Positions 46,103-55,315 of a stretch of DNA of 64,000 nucleotides are shown here, piece by piece. The translations under genes and the position numbers were made by a program. Below the pieces are notes generated by a model, which searched no databases, was not told where the DNA came from, and was given only the letters and a program-made list of their open reading frames with translations. Within the stretch, counting starts at the first letter, position 1, and each line of letters starts with the position of its first letter. Source of the stretch: Chromatiales bacterium (lineage in GTDB: Bacteria > Pseudomonadota > Gammaproteobacteria > Thiohalomonadales > Thiohalomonadaceae); contig QKFD01000040.1 in assembly GCA_003251535.1 (NCBI GenBank), positions 27,390-91,389 of the forward strand. Reading direction: 5' to 3'.

Positions 46103-48037
46103 ATGCTCAGCGCCACAGAGCTGCTAGGCGAGGGGGGACCCTTTGCCACCCGTCTCACCGGATTCGCCCCGCGTGCTCAGCAGCAGGAGATGGCGGTAGC
46201 GGTGGAGGAGGCGATCGCCCGCAGTAGCACCACCGTGGTAGAGGCGGGCACCGGCACCGGCAAGACCCTCGCCTATCTGGTACCTGCCCTGCTGTGTGGT
46301 AAGAAGGTGATCGTCTCCACCGGCACCCGCACCCTCCAAGATCAGCTATTTCAGAAGGATCTGCCGTTGGTGCGCGAGGCGCTCAACGTCCCGGTGCAGC
46401 TGGCGCTGCTCAAGGGGCGCGCCAACTATCTCTGTCCCCATCGGCTGGATCTGGCCCTCTCCGAGGGGCGTTTTCGCAGCCGCCAGATGATCGCCCAACT
46501 CCAAGAGATCTCCCGCTGGGGTAACCGCACCCTGAGTGGCGACCTGGCGGAGCTGGATCACCTCCCAGAGAATGCCGAGGTCTTTCTATCGATCACCTCC
46601 AGTGCCGACAACTGTCTGGGCCAGGAGTGTGAGCGTATCGACGACTGCTTTCTGGCCAAGGCGCGACGCAAGGCGCAGCAGGCGGATCTGGTGGTGGTCA
46701 ACCACTACCTACTACTGGCCGATATGGCGTTGCGGGACGAGGGGTTTGGGGAGCTGCTCCCAGGGGCCAACGTCTTCATCCTCGACGAGGCGCACCAGAT
46801 CCCGGAGATCGCCTCAAACTTTTTTGGCATTGCCGCCAGCAGCAATCAGCTCATCGAGTTAGCGCGGGACACCATCGCCGAGGACCTGAAAGAGGGGGGG
46901 GAGCTGAAGGAGGTGCAGGAGACCGCTGATCGCCTGGAGAAGGCGGCGCGGGATCTGCGGCTCGCCCTCGGTGAGGCGCTGCGTCGCGCCCCCTGGAACG
47001 AGGTGCGAGAGCTACCCCCGGTGCAGGCCGGGGTGGCGGAGCTGGTGGATGCGGTGGGGGCCCTCCACACCTGGTTGGAACCACTGGCGCCGCGCAGTAA
47101 GGGGCTGGAGGCGGTCCACCGCCGCGCTGGCGAGCTGACGGCCCGCTTTGAGCAGCTCACCGGCGATACTCCAGAGGGATATATCCACTGGTTCGAGAAC
47201 TTTAGCCGCTCTTTCAGCCTCAACTTGACCCCTATCGACGTCGGTACCCAGTTCTCCCGCCACATGGCAAGTAAGGCAGCGGCCTGGGTCTTCACCTCCG
47301 CCACCTTGGCAGTGGATGGCAACTTTGACCACTTCTGCCGCCGGCTTGGTATTGAGACGTATGAGGGGCACTGCTTCGACAGCCCATTTGACTACCCCCA
47401 GCAGGGTCTCTTCTATGTCCCCAGGGGGCTGCCGGATCCGAGCGAAGCGGGCTATACGCGGGCCGTGGTGGAGTATGCGCTACCGGTCTTGGAGGCGAGC
47501 GATGGGCGCGCCTTTCTGCTCTTCACCAGCCACCGGGCCCTCAAAGAGGCGGCCCAACTGCTGACCGAGCGCGGTGTGCCGTGGCCACTGTTGGTGCAGG
47601 GGGAGGCGCCCCGTGGCAGGCTACTGGAGCGGTTCCGGGAGCTGGGGAACGCCGTGCTACTCGGTACCGGCAGTTTCTGGGAGGGGGTCGATGTACGGGG
47701 CGAGGCACTCTCCTGCGTCATCATCGATAAGCTGCCGTTCGCCTCGCCGGGTGATCCCGTCCTCCAGGCGCGGATCGATGCCCTGAGGGCGCGGGGTGGT
47801 AACCCCTTCATGGCCTATCAGCTGCCACAGGCCGTGATCACCCTGAAACAGGGGGTCGGCCGCTTGATCCGTGATGTCGATGACCGCGGTGTCCTGATGG
47901 TGTGCGACCCGCGCCTACTACGAAAGTCCTACGGCTACACCTTTCTCAACAGCCTCCCCAACATGGCCCGCACCCGTATTATCGACGATGTGCGCCGCTT
48001 CTTCGGCCGGGAGATAGAGGCCGAGCCGGAAGCGTGA
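46103..48037 (+). CDS. yoaA: ATP-dependent helicase of the YoaA/DinG (XPD-like) family
   Basis: 644-aa superfamily-2 helicase. Walker A GTGTGKTLAYLVP (about 49-61), DEAH box FILDEAHQIPE, and the Fe-S cluster cysteines typical of XPD-like enzymes (YLCPHRLDL, NCLGQECERIDDCFL). The C-terminal helicase half shows LLGTGSFWEGVDV and QGVGRLIRD. YoaA promotes repair of replication-blocking lesions in E. coli; DinG-type roles overlap. Followed by tsaB 39 bases on. Confidence 0.92.
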   Translation: MLSATELLGEGGPFATRLTGFAPRAQQQEMAVAVEEAIARSSTTVVEAGTGTGKTLAYLVPALLCGKKVIVSTGTRTLQDQLFQKDLPLVREALNVPVQLALLKGRANYLCPHRLDLALSEGRFRSRQMIAQLQEISRWGNRTLSGDLAELDHLPENAEVFLSITSSADNCLGQECERIDDCFLAKARRKAQQADLVVVNHYLLLADMALRDEGFGELLPGANVFILDEAHQIPEIASNFFGIAASSNQLIELARDTIAEDLKEGGELKEVQETADRLEKAARDLRLALGEALRRAPWNEVRELPPVQAGVAELVDAVGALHTWLEPLAPRSKGLEAVHRRAGELTARFEQLTGDTPEGYIHWFENFSRSFSLNLTPIDVGTQFSRHMASKAAAWVFTSATLAVDGNFDHFCRRLGIETYEGHCFDSPFDYPQQGLFYVPRGLPDPSEAGYTRAVVEYALPVLEASDGRAFLLFTSHRALKEAAQLLTERGVPWPLLVQGEAPRGRLLERFRELGNAVLLGTGSFWEGVDVRGEALSCVIIDKLPFASPGDPVLQARIDALRARGGNPFMAYQLPQAVITLKQGVGRLIRDVDDRGVLMVCDPRLLRKSYGYTFLNSLPNMARTRIIDDVRRFFGREIEAEPEA

Positions 48038-48076
48038 TATGCCACCCCTTACCTTGGCCTGACAATCTGCTCACCC

Positions 48077-48778
48077 ATGCCCACCCTGCTTGCCATCGAG
48101 ACCGCCACCGAGGCCTGTTCGGCCGCTCTGCTCTACCAGGGACAGCTATTGGAGCGCTTCCAAGTAGCGCCTCGGGAACACAACCAGCTGATCTTGCCGT
48201 TCTGTGAGGCGCTGTTAGCAGAGGCAGGGATTGCCGTCAGCGCCCTCGATGCCATCGCCTTTGGCCGTGGCCCAGGTAGCTTTACCGGGGTGCGCATCGC
48301 CACTGGTGTGGTGCAGGGGATCGCCTTTGCCCGGGATCTGCCGGTGGTACCGATTTCGACCCTGGCGACCCTGGCGCAGGGGGCGCTGACCCATCAGCGG
48401 CAGGGGGCGATTGTGGCCGCCATTGATGCCCGTATGGGCGAGATCTACACCGGCAACTTTGAACTCGGCGAGGGGGCACTAGTGACCGCCCTGGGCGAGG
48501 AATGGGTCTGCCTGCCGGAGGCGATGGTGTTACCCGCGGGCAGGGGCGGTTGGTGGGGGGTGGGCAGCGGTTTTGGCAGTTACGCCAAGCGCCTCGGGGC
48601 GCAGTGTGGGTCGCTGCTGGAGGGATACGATGGCCAGGCGCTGCCACGGGCGCGTTGTACCGCTCAGCTGGCAGCCGCCGCCTGGGCGCGGGGCGAGGCG
48701 GTGGCGGCAGAGGCCGCGCTGCCGGTCTATCTGCGTGACAATGTGGCGGCAAAGGCGGCCGCTCAGCGGCCGAATTGA
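48077..48778 (+). CDS. tsaB: tRNA t6A biosynthesis protein TsaB
   Basis: 233-aa partner of TsaD and TsaE in threonylcarbamoyl-adenosine formation at tRNA position 37. ASKHA-like fold with LAIETATEACSAALL at the N-terminus, the RGPGSFTGVRIATG loop (about 70-83) and a helical second half. Its last 16 bases overlap, on the opposite strand, a conserved-looking small gene. The neighbour yoaA-tsaB order is common in gammaproteobacteria. Confidence 0.95.
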   Translation: MPTLLAIETATEACSAALLYQGQLLERFQVAPREHNQLILPFCEALLAEAGIAVSALDAIAFGRGPGSFTGVRIATGVVQGIAFARDLPVVPISTLATLAQGALTHQRQGAIVAAIDARMGEIYTGNFELGEGALVTALGEEWVCLPEAMVLPAGRGGWWGVGSGFGSYAKRLGAQCGSLLEGYDGQALPRARCTAQLAAAAWARGEAVAAEAALPVYLRDNVAAKAAAQRPN

Positions 48779-48966
48779 GAGAAGTCGCTGCCTGGGGTGA
48801 TGCCAAACACACCCTGGAGATCGAACTCGCGGATGAGTCCATCCACCGCTGCTTGGCCGTGCTCGCGTCCCACCTCACCGAGAATGAGGCGGACCCCATT
48901 GCGGTTGTAGCCTCCGCCTAGGCTGGCCTGGACGGCCACCAGCTCACGGGCCTTGTTGAGGGTCAT
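48763..48966 (-). CDS. Small uncharacterised protein
   Basis: 67 aa: MTLNKARELVAVQASLGGG at the start, then an amphipathic helix (AAVDGLIREFDLQ) and a Gly/Phe tail. No signal or membrane segment and I do not recognise a named family, though it looks like a folded, non-random protein. The SD is weak. Overlaps the 3' end of tsaB tail-to-tail by 16 bases. Confidence 0.6.
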   Translation of the reverse strand: MTLNKARELVAVQASLGGGYNRNGVRLILGEVGREHGQAAVDGLIREFDLQGVFGITPGSDFSQFGR

Positions 48967-49042
48967 CGTGGGTTCCCGGGTTGCCTGTGTCTGGCGAAGT
49001 ATAGCCCCGCGGCCGCCACTCAGCGGCCACGGGGTCCGTCCA

Positions 49043-50104
49043 TCAGTTAGGCAGAAAGCGCTCGCTCCGCAACCGCTCAGCGAGCCCCAACGAGGTGGCT
49101 AGCTGCTCCACCCCGGTCACTAGTGCCGGCGGACCGCAGAGGTAGAGATCGGGCTGTTCCCCGCGGGCAAGCGCCTCGGGTAGGTCCCGCTCCAGGGCCG
49201 CCAACGGCGTCCCAACGAACCCCTGCCACTCCCCCTGTGGTCGCCAGAGACAGATCTCCAGCTGTAACTGCGGTAGTTGAAGCTGGAGATCACGGAGTAC
49301 CTCCATGGCGAACAGCTGCGACTCGTCGTTGACCCCAAAGTAGAGGCGGGCCGGCTGGGGTGCCTGCAACTCCCCCATCCAACGCAGCATGGAGAGGATC
49401 GGCGCCAACCCGGTACCGCCGGCCACAAACCAACGGGGGCTCAGGCTGGCCTCATCCAGCACAAAGCTGCCGTTGGGACCACACACCTGCAACGGTTCAC
49501 CGAGTTGCGCGCTAGCCAACCAATGGGCGAAGCGCCCATTGGGTTGGCGGCGGATGAGAAACTCCAGCCGTCCCTCCCAATTGGCGGTGTTGGCTATGGA
49601 GTAGGCACGAGTGACCCCTCCAGCAGGGAGGGTAAGGGTCACATACTGGCCCGGCTCAAACTGAATGCCGCTCCCCTCCGCAGTGGCACTCAATTGCAAC
49701 TCAAGACGCACCGTATCGTCTGTTAGCCGCTCCAGGGCCACTATCTCTGCACTGCGTTCCGTGGGGGCTGGGGCCTCCATCGCGGCCAGATCCTGCTCCA
49801 CCACGATGGTCAAGGGGCCGCGTGGGGCGGTGCGGCAGAGGAGTATTTCACCCCGCTCACGCGCCTCGGCTGACAAGGCGCTGGTGGAGTGGGGGCCTAA
49901 CTGGTACTCCCCCTCTAAGGCCCGGGCGTGGCAGGCGCCACAGCTCCCCTCACGGCAGAGGGAGGGGAGAGTGAGGCCTTGGCGGGTGGCCGCTGCCAAG
50001 AGGTTCTCCTCCTCGCCGCAGAGGATGGGGCGGCGTTGACCGTCGCGGGTGAGGAGGGTGATCTCGTGCTGCTTGGCCGCCATGCTCGCCACCGCCGCTG
50101 TCAT
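49043..50104 (-). CDS. Hcp reductase (Hcr-like) with N-terminal [2Fe-2S] domain
   Basis: 353-aa NADH-dependent flavoprotein reductase. An N-terminal plant-type [2Fe-2S] domain has ligands C50, C55, C58 and C90 (CREGSCGAC). It is followed by an FAD domain (RAYSIAN, about 165-171) and an NAD domain ([24 protein letters not shown]). It overlaps hcp by four bases, so it is surely the electron donor to Hcp. In E. coli Hcr the ferredoxin domain is C-terminal; here it is at the N-terminus, as in methane-monooxygenase-type reductases, suggesting independent recruitment. Confidence 0.9.
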   Translation of the reverse strand: MTAAVASMAAKQHEITLLTRDGQRRPILCGEEENLLAAATRQGLTLPSLCREGSCGACHARALEGEYQLGPHSTSALSAEARERGEILLCRTAPRGPLTIVVEQDLAAMEAPAPTERSAEIVALERLTDDTVRLELQLSATAEGSGIQFEPGQYVTLTLPAGGVTRAYSIANTANWEGRLEFLIRRQPNGRFAHWLASAQLGEPLQVCGPNGSFVLDEASLSPRWFVAGGTGLAPILSMLRWMGELQAPQPARLYFGVNDESQLFAMEVLRDLQLQLPQLQLEICLWRPQGEWQGFVGTPLAALERDLPEALARGEQPDLYLCGPPALVTGVEQLATSLGLAERLRSERFLPN

Positions 50105-51771
50105 GCTGCACTGCGGCCGAGGGCCGCCGCTAGATCCGCCTCAGCGCTGGTGATGGGTCGCAGACCGAAGGCCGCCGTCAACCGCTCCAGCACCGTTGGG
50201 GTGATAAAGGCCGGTAGTGATGGGCCGAGGCGGATGTTGCGGATCCCGAGGGCGAGGAGGGTCAGGAGTACCGCCGCCGCCTTCTGCTCAAACCAGGAGA
50301 CCACCAGGGAGAGCGGTAGCTCGTTGAGATCGCACTCAAACGCCTCCGCTAGGGCGGTGGCAACCTTGATCGCGGAGTAGCTGTCGTTGCACTGTCCCAT
50401 GTCCAGTAGCCGCGGGATCTCGCCGATGGAGCCCAGCGGCTCGCGGTTGAAGCGATACTTGTTGCACCCTAGGGTGAGCACCACCGTGTCTTGCGGTGTC
50501 TGGCGGACAAAGTCGGTGTAGTAGTTACGGCCGGGTGCTGCACCGTCGCAGCCACCTACTAGGAAGAAGTGGCGGATGGCCCCCGCTTTGACCGCCTCGA
50601 TCACGCTGTCGGCCACGCCGAGCACCGCGCTGCGGCCAAAGCCGATGGTGATCTGCTCCTCCTGTTCCGGCACCGTGGTGAAGCCAGGCAGGGCTTGGGC
50701 CGCCTGGATCAGGGGCGAGAAGTTGTGATTCTCCAGGTGGCGCACCCCAGGCCAACCCACTGGGCCGGTGGTGAAGATGCGCTGCCGGTAGCGGGGTTGG
50801 GGTTCAATGATGCAGTTGGAGGTCATCAGGATGGGGCCGGGGAAGGCCGCAAACTCCTGCTGCTGGTCCTGCCAGGCCCCGCCGTAGTTGCCTACTAGAT
50901 GGGGATACTTGTGCAGCTCTGGGTAGCTGTGGGCGGGCAGCATCTCGCCATGGGTGTAGATATTGATCCCCATGCCGGCTGTCTGTTCCAGCAGGGCGGC
51001 GAGGTCCGCCAGATCATGACCACTCACTAGGATCGCCTTGCCGATGACCGGAGTGAGTCGCACCTGGGTGGGTTGCGGGGCGCCAAAGCTGCCCGTGTTA
51101 CCGGCATCCAACAGCTCCATCACCTTAAGATTGAGGCGGCCGAGGGCCAGCGCCTCCTCCAGTAGCTGATCGGCGTCGGTCGGTTCGGCGGCCAGGAGGG
51201 CCAGGGTGGCCTCCACCCCAGCGTAGACCTCATCACTCTCTTGGCCCAACATGCGGGCGTGGTGGGCGTAGGCGGCCACCCCTTTGAGTCCGTAGAGGAT
51301 CAGGGCACGCAGCCCCACCACATCCTCACCCACCTCTTGGAGTCCCACGGTGATGGCGGCCTGCGGCGCCTGTTGGAGTAGCTGGCCAAGCTCGCTGGCG
51401 GGTACAAAGTGAGCCGGGGCGGCGAGGGGACCCACCGCAACTCCCTGCTGCTGGGCAGCCGCCGTGCACCGCTGCTGAGTCCGCTCCCGGAGGGTAGCCG
51501 CCTCTTGCAGTAGGGCGGTGAAACGGGCGGCATTGAAGTTGACATTGGTGAGGGTGGTGAAGAGCCCATAGAGCAGGAAGCCACCGACGGTGTTGTCCAC
51601 GCTACCGAGTTCGCGCGCCCGCTTGGCGTAGCAGGCAATCCCTTTTAACTCGTGGATCAGGAGGTCTTGTAGATCGGCTGTCTGGGCATCTTTGCCGCAC
51701 ACCCCGCGGGAGGTGGCACAGCCGTTGGCGTGGTCGCTACGGTAGGTCTGTTCGCACTGATAGCAGAACAT
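50101..51771 (-). CDS. hcp: Hybrid-cluster protein Hcp
   Basis: 556-aa enzyme that reduces nitric oxide and hydroxylamine and can S-nitrosylate proteins. N-terminal cluster cysteines are C3, C6, C18 and C25, i.e. C-X2-C-X11-C-X6-C, the spacing of the facultative-anaerobe class that carries a [2Fe-2S] cluster in E. coli. Hybrid-cluster ligand regions occur later ([34 protein letters not shown]). A consensus FNR box lies 80 bases upstream, implying induction under low oxygen or nitrosative stress. Translationally coupled to the downstream reductase. Confidence 0.97.
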   Translation of the reverse strand: MFCYQCEQTYRSDHANGCATSRGVCGKDAQTADLQDLLIHELKGIACYAKRARELGSVDNTVGGFLLYGLFTTLTNVNFNAARFTALLQEAATLRERTQQRCTAAAQQQGVAVGPLAAPAHFVPASELGQLLQQAPQAAITVGLQEVGEDVVGLRALILYGLKGVAAYAHHARMLGQESDEVYAGVEATLALLAAEPTDADQLLEEALALGRLNLKVMELLDAGNTGSFGAPQPTQVRLTPVIGKAILVSGHDLADLAALLEQTAGMGINIYTHGEMLPAHSYPELHKYPHLVGNYGGAWQDQQQEFAAFPGPILMTSNCIIEPQPRYRQRIFTTGPVGWPGVRHLENHNFSPLIQAAQALPGFTTVPEQEEQITIGFGRSAVLGVADSVIEAVKAGAIRHFFLVGGCDGAAPGRNYYTDFVRQTPQDTVVLTLGCNKYRFNREPLGSIGEIPRLLDMGQCNDSYSAIKVATALAEAFECDLNELPLSLVVSWFEQKAAAVLLTLLALGIRNIRLGPSLPAFITPTVLERLTAAFGLRPITSAEADLAAALGRSAA

Positions 51772-51850
51772 ATCGGCTTCGACTCCTTGCTGGTTTGAGA
51801 GAGATGAACAACTCGGGGAAGAAGCCTAGAGGGGCAGATGCATCAGCTCC

Positions 51851-51864
51851 TTGATCTGAATCAA
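51851..51864. promoter_or_regulatory. Consensus FNR/DNR box
   Basis: TTGAT-CTGA-ATCAA, a perfect FNR palindrome. It lies 80 bases from the hcp start (minus strand) and about 90 from the DUF2267 gene (plus strand), so it can serve both divergent genes. FNR-family regulators (FNR, Anr, Dnr) cannot be told apart by the site alone. Confidence 0.85.
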
Positions 51865-51955
51865 GTGGGGTATGGCTGGGTCAGTCAAGGATCTCTGCGA
51901 TGGGGCCGATCCTGGGGGCGCGGCGGTCTTTAACCACACTGACGAGGGGATGAAG

Positions 51956-52375
51956 ATGCCGGTACCGGCAGAGTATGAGCGCGCCTCGGCGCACTTTTAT
52001 GAGTTACTGGTGGAGGCCCGCGAGTTGGCTGGGCTGGGCAGTACCCATCAGGCCTATACCATGGTGCAGGGGGTGTTGCAGACCTTTCGCCGTCGGTTGA
52101 CGTGTGAGGAGGCGATCGCCTTCGCCAATCTGCTCCCCGTCGCCCTCCGAGCGCTGTTTGTCACCGATTGGGACACCCAGGCAGCGGTGGTGCCTTTTGC
52201 TGACCGCGCTACACTGACCGAAGAGGTGCATGCCCTGCGCCGGGAGCACAACTTCTCGCCGCCGAGCGCCATTCAAGATGTCGCACACGCCCTGCGTAAG
52301 CGGGTGGATGAGGCCAAGTTTGATGCGTTGCTGGCCACGTTGCCCGCAGGGGCGGTTGCCTATTGGCAGGGGTGA
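51956..52375 (+). CDS. DUF2267 family protein
   Basis: 139 aa, helical. Family pattern: ERASAHFYELLVEARELAGLGSTHQAYTMVQGVLQTFRRRL appears in pieces across residues 6-46, then ALRALFVTDWD and REHNFSPPSAIQDVAHALR. Function unknown; DUF2267 genes often sit near anaerobic or stress genes. The ATG at 51956 fits GAGG eight bases upstream better than 51950. Divergent from hcp and sharing its FNR box. Confidence 0.9.
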   Translation: MPVPAEYERASAHFYELLVEARELAGLGSTHQAYTMVQGVLQTFRRRLTCEEAIAFANLLPVALRALFVTDWDTQAAVVPFADRATLTEEVHALRREHNFSPPSAIQDVAHALRKRVDEAKFDALLATLPAGAVAYWQG

Positions 52376-52574
52376 GTGGCCGGGCCCGGTTGAGGGGGGT
52401 TGTAATTCCAAAATCAGTTCAGTAATATGCGCCTCCTCATGTGGCGAGGCGCTCGCTCCGGCGGCTTCAGAGGCGGATGGATTGCTAAGTCTATCAATCT
52501 GATAGCGCCCACATGAGTCCCTGCCGCGGCTCCCACGGGGAGTTTGATAGTGGCAGGGTGCAGTCACCCTTTTT

Positions 52575-52650
<76 letters not shown>

Positions 52651-52657
52651 ACACCTG

Positions 52658-52690
52658 AAAGCCGGGATAGCGATATCCCGGCTTTTTTTT
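52658..52690 (+). terminator. Rho-independent terminator of tRNA-Ala
   Basis: GCCGGGATA (52661-52669) pairs with TATCCCGGC (52674-52682) across a 4-base loop, extended by AAA/TTT pairs and followed by a run of eight T. The clearest intrinsic terminator in the window. Confidence 0.95.
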
Positions 52691-52837
52691 GTCCCTTCAG
52701 CCCGGTTCCGGGTCTAAATCCCCTCTTTCCCAGCCCATGCCTGCCATCCTCGACGGCCGGCAGTGATATCATAGCGGCCGGTCCCTGAGCGGGATCGCCA
52801 ATCTCATCCTGTTGTCACCTACGTTCGAGTCTCCCCT

Positions 52838-54526
52838 ATGCGTCCCTGTGGGATAGCCTTTGCTGCACTCTTGTTGGCCCTCTCATCTCCCTTGACCGCT
52901 GCCCCGCAGGCGGAACCTACCCCTGTTGGGGAGGCGATGCCCGAGGTTCAAGCTGAGTCAGGGCCAGTCACCGCTGCGCCAGATCCCAGCCAGGCCGCGC
53001 CAGCGGTCCCGCCCCCGAGCGCGCCGATCGCCGCCGGGTTACCGGAGGATTTAGCGGCGCTACTGGCCACCCCGGCCAGCGACTCCGCAAAGGATGCCAC
53101 GGCGCTGAATGACTTCTACGCCGCCCGCGGCTTCCAGCCCCTGTGGAGTGACTCGGCCCGTGCCCTCACCCTCATCGAACGGCTGGAGCGGGCGGGCAGT
53201 GAGGGGCTCAATCCGGATCAACTGCTCGATCGCGCCCTCTTCTTGCCGGTGGAGAGTGCCGAGCGGGAGCTGGCCCTGACGCAGGCCTACCTGCGCTACG
53301 CCCGGGCAGTGGGTTTTGGCCTACCCGATCCGCAGGCGGTGGATCGCAACTGGTTTATCGCCCGCCGTCCCTTTGATCCGGTGCCGCTCTTAGAGCAGCT
53401 GGCGACGGCCGACGACCTAGGGACGCTACTGGATGGGTTACCGCCGGTGGATCCTGGTTATGCGCGGCTGCGCAAGGCGTTGGCCCAGCTGCGGGTGGTG
53501 GCGGCAGAGGGGGGGTGGCCACAACTGCCACCCGAGGCCGAGGGGCTGAAGCTGGAGCTGGGCTCGCAGGGGCCCGTGGTGGCTGCCCTCCGGGCCCGCT
53601 TGGCCGCCACAGATGGGTTGGCGGCGGTGGCAAGCCCGGAGGAGGCCGAGCTGTTCGACGAGGCGGTGGCGGCGGCGGTGATCCGTTTCCAGCTGCGCAA
53701 TGGTCTGGAGCCGGACGGGGTGGTGGGCAAACAGACCCAGGGCGTCCTCGCCACGCCGGTAGAGGAGCGGATCGAGCAGGTGGTCGCTACCATGGAGCGC
53801 AAGCGTTGGCTCACGCCTGATCGCGGACCCCTCTATCTCATGGTCAATGTACCGGCCTACTGGCTAGAGGTGGTGAAGGAGGGGGCGGTGGTGTTGGCCA
53901 TGAAGGTGGTGGCCGGCCGTCCCACCCGCGCTACCCCCAGCTTTGTCTCGCCCATGACCCACCTGGTGCTCAACCCCACCTGGACGGTCCCTAGGCGCAT
54001 CCTCCGGGAGGACATCATCCCCGCGATACGCCGGGATCCCGACTACCTGGCGCGGAAGAACTTCCGCCTGCTGGATGGCAGGGGGGGAGGGGTCGAGGAG
54101 GTGGATCCCTCCACCTTGAACTGGGACGAGCTGAACGGCCGCAACTTCCCCTACCAGGTGCGGCGCGATCCCGGTCCCCATAACGATCTGGGGCAGGTGA
54201 AGTTCCAGATGAAGAACCGGTTCGATATCTATCTGCACGACACCCCGAGCCGCCGACTGTTTGACAAGGCGCGCCGCGCCTATAGCTCTGGCTGCGTGCG
54301 CTTGGAGCAGCCGCTACGACTGGCGCAGCTGGTGATGGGCTGGGATGAGGAGCAGTTGCGGCGGGCACTTGCCCCCGGTAAGACCCGCTACATACCGCTA
54401 CCGGAGGAGATCCCGGTCTACATCACCTACGAGAGTGTGTGGGTCGATCCCGATGGCACCCTGCAATTCCGGGCCGACATCTACCGGCGTGATAAGGCGG
54501 TGGCAGAGGCGGTGATGGGGCTTTGA
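52838..54526 (+). CDS. L,D-transpeptidase (YcbB/LdtD-like)
   Basis: 562-aa periplasmic cell-wall enzyme that forms 3-3 cross-links between peptidoglycan stems. Signal peptide (MRPCGIAFAALLLALSSPLTA), a Pro/Ala linker, an N-terminal scaffold domain (LNDFYAARGFQPLWS), a peptidoglycan-binding domain (about 240-310) and a YkuD catalytic domain with HDTPS and the catalytic Cys486 in SSGCVRLEQP. ycbB and ycbK genes are adjacent in E. coli, as here. Confidence 0.94.
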   Translation: MRPCGIAFAALLLALSSPLTAAPQAEPTPVGEAMPEVQAESGPVTAAPDPSQAAPAVPPPSAPIAAGLPEDLAALLATPASDSAKDATALNDFYAARGFQPLWSDSARALTLIERLERAGSEGLNPDQLLDRALFLPVESAERELALTQAYLRYARAVGFGLPDPQAVDRNWFIARRPFDPVPLLEQLATADDLGTLLDGLPPVDPGYARLRKALAQLRVVAAEGGWPQLPPEAEGLKLELGSQGPVVAALRARLAATDGLAAVASPEEAELFDEAVAAAVIRFQLRNGLEPDGVVGKQTQGVLATPVEERIEQVVATMERKRWLTPDRGPLYLMVNVPAYWLEVVKEGAVVLAMKVVAGRPTRATPSFVSPMTHLVLNPTWTVPRRILREDIIPAIRRDPDYLARKNFRLLDGRGGGVEEVDPSTLNWDELNGRNFPYQVRRDPGPHNDLGQVKFQMKNRFDIYLHDTPSRRLFDKARRAYSSGCVRLEQPLRLAQLVMGWDEEQLRRALAPGKTRYIPLPEEIPVYITYESVWVDPDGTLQFRADIYRRDKAVAEAVMGL

Positions 54527-54673
54527 GGGGAGTGCCCTGCCTGGGGTTACGGCCGCGGGCGGGGCGCTTGGCGCAAAAAATTGACGCCGTGGGGGGATAG
54601 GTAGGGCACTTTTTAAAAACGGGCGCTGTGACACATGTCAATGGTTGCCTGTGACATCTGCATGGGGTAAAAA

Positions 54674-55273
54674 GTGCACTGCCTTTGGGTCAAATGTACG
54701 AACCTGCTCATGCGCAAGTTTTTGGATCACATCCCCGCGGTTTCCCGTCGTCAGTTCATCAAGGTCTGCTCCTCTGGTCTTGCCATCGCCTCTCTGGCCC
54801 CAGGTAGTGTCCTGGCCTCCAGTGGAGAGCGGCGCCTGGCATTCCATAACCTGCACACCGGTGAGTCCGCCAAGATTGTTTACTGGGCCAATGGTAAGTA
54901 CCTGCACGATGGCCTGAGCGAGATCAACCATATCCTGCGTGATCACCGCACCGATGAGGTGAAGGCGATGTCACCGCAGCTGATGGACCTCCTCTATAGC
55001 CTCCGCGCCCGCCTCGATACCCGCCAGCCGTTCCACGTCATCTCCGGTTACCGCTCTCCCGCTACCAACGCCATGCTGCACGCCTCCAGTGACGGGGTGG
55101 CGAAGCAGAGCCTGCATATGCAGGGAATGGCCATTGATATCCGGGTACCCGGGAGCCAACTCACTCGGGTGCGCAAGGCGGCGTTGGCGATGCGCCAGGG
55201 GGGAGTGGGGTACTACCCCTCCTCGGACTTCCTGCATGTCGATACCGGGCGCGTCCGCTCCTGGGGTGGCTAA
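54674..55273 (+). CDS. Tat-exported murein endopeptidase of the YcbK/MepK (DUF882, M15) type
   Basis: 199 aa. A twin-arginine motif (SRRQFIKVCSSG, about 24-35) starts the signal peptide. The M15-type zinc site is visible: ISGYRSPATNAML, His and Asp in SLHMQGMAIDIR, and FLHVDTGRVRSWGG. E. coli MepK cleaves 3-3 cross-links; pairing with an L,D-transpeptidase makes and breaks the same bonds. GTG at 54674 has GGGG upstream, but ATG 54710 (MRKFLDHI) is also possible. Confidence 0.92.
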   Translation: MHCLWVKCTNLLMRKFLDHIPAVSRRQFIKVCSSGLAIASLAPGSVLASSGERRLAFHNLHTGESAKIVYWANGKYLHDGLSEINHILRDHRTDEVKAMSPQLMDLLYSLRARLDTRQPFHVISGYRSPATNAMLHASSDGVAKQSLHMQGMAIDIRVPGSQLTRVRKAALAMRQGGVGYYPSSDFLHVDTGRVRSWGG

Positions 55274-55297
55274 GGCCCACCCCGTTTGGTGGGGGCC
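55274..55297. terminator. GC-rich hairpin between convergent operons
   Basis: CCCACC (55276-55281) pairs with GGTGGG (55288-55293), extended by GG/CC, followed by another short stem CCCGC/GCGGG. It separates the murein-hydrolase gene from the 3' end of the MoxR-bpX operon; no T-run. Confidence 0.45.
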
Positions 55298-55315
55298 CGC
55301 TCCTGGCGGGTAGCG

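Noticed and set aside
52541..52574. TTGATA as -35 of the tRNA-Ala gene
   Set aside because: The position 17 bases downstream reads CACCCT, far from TATAAT, so no promoter is called.
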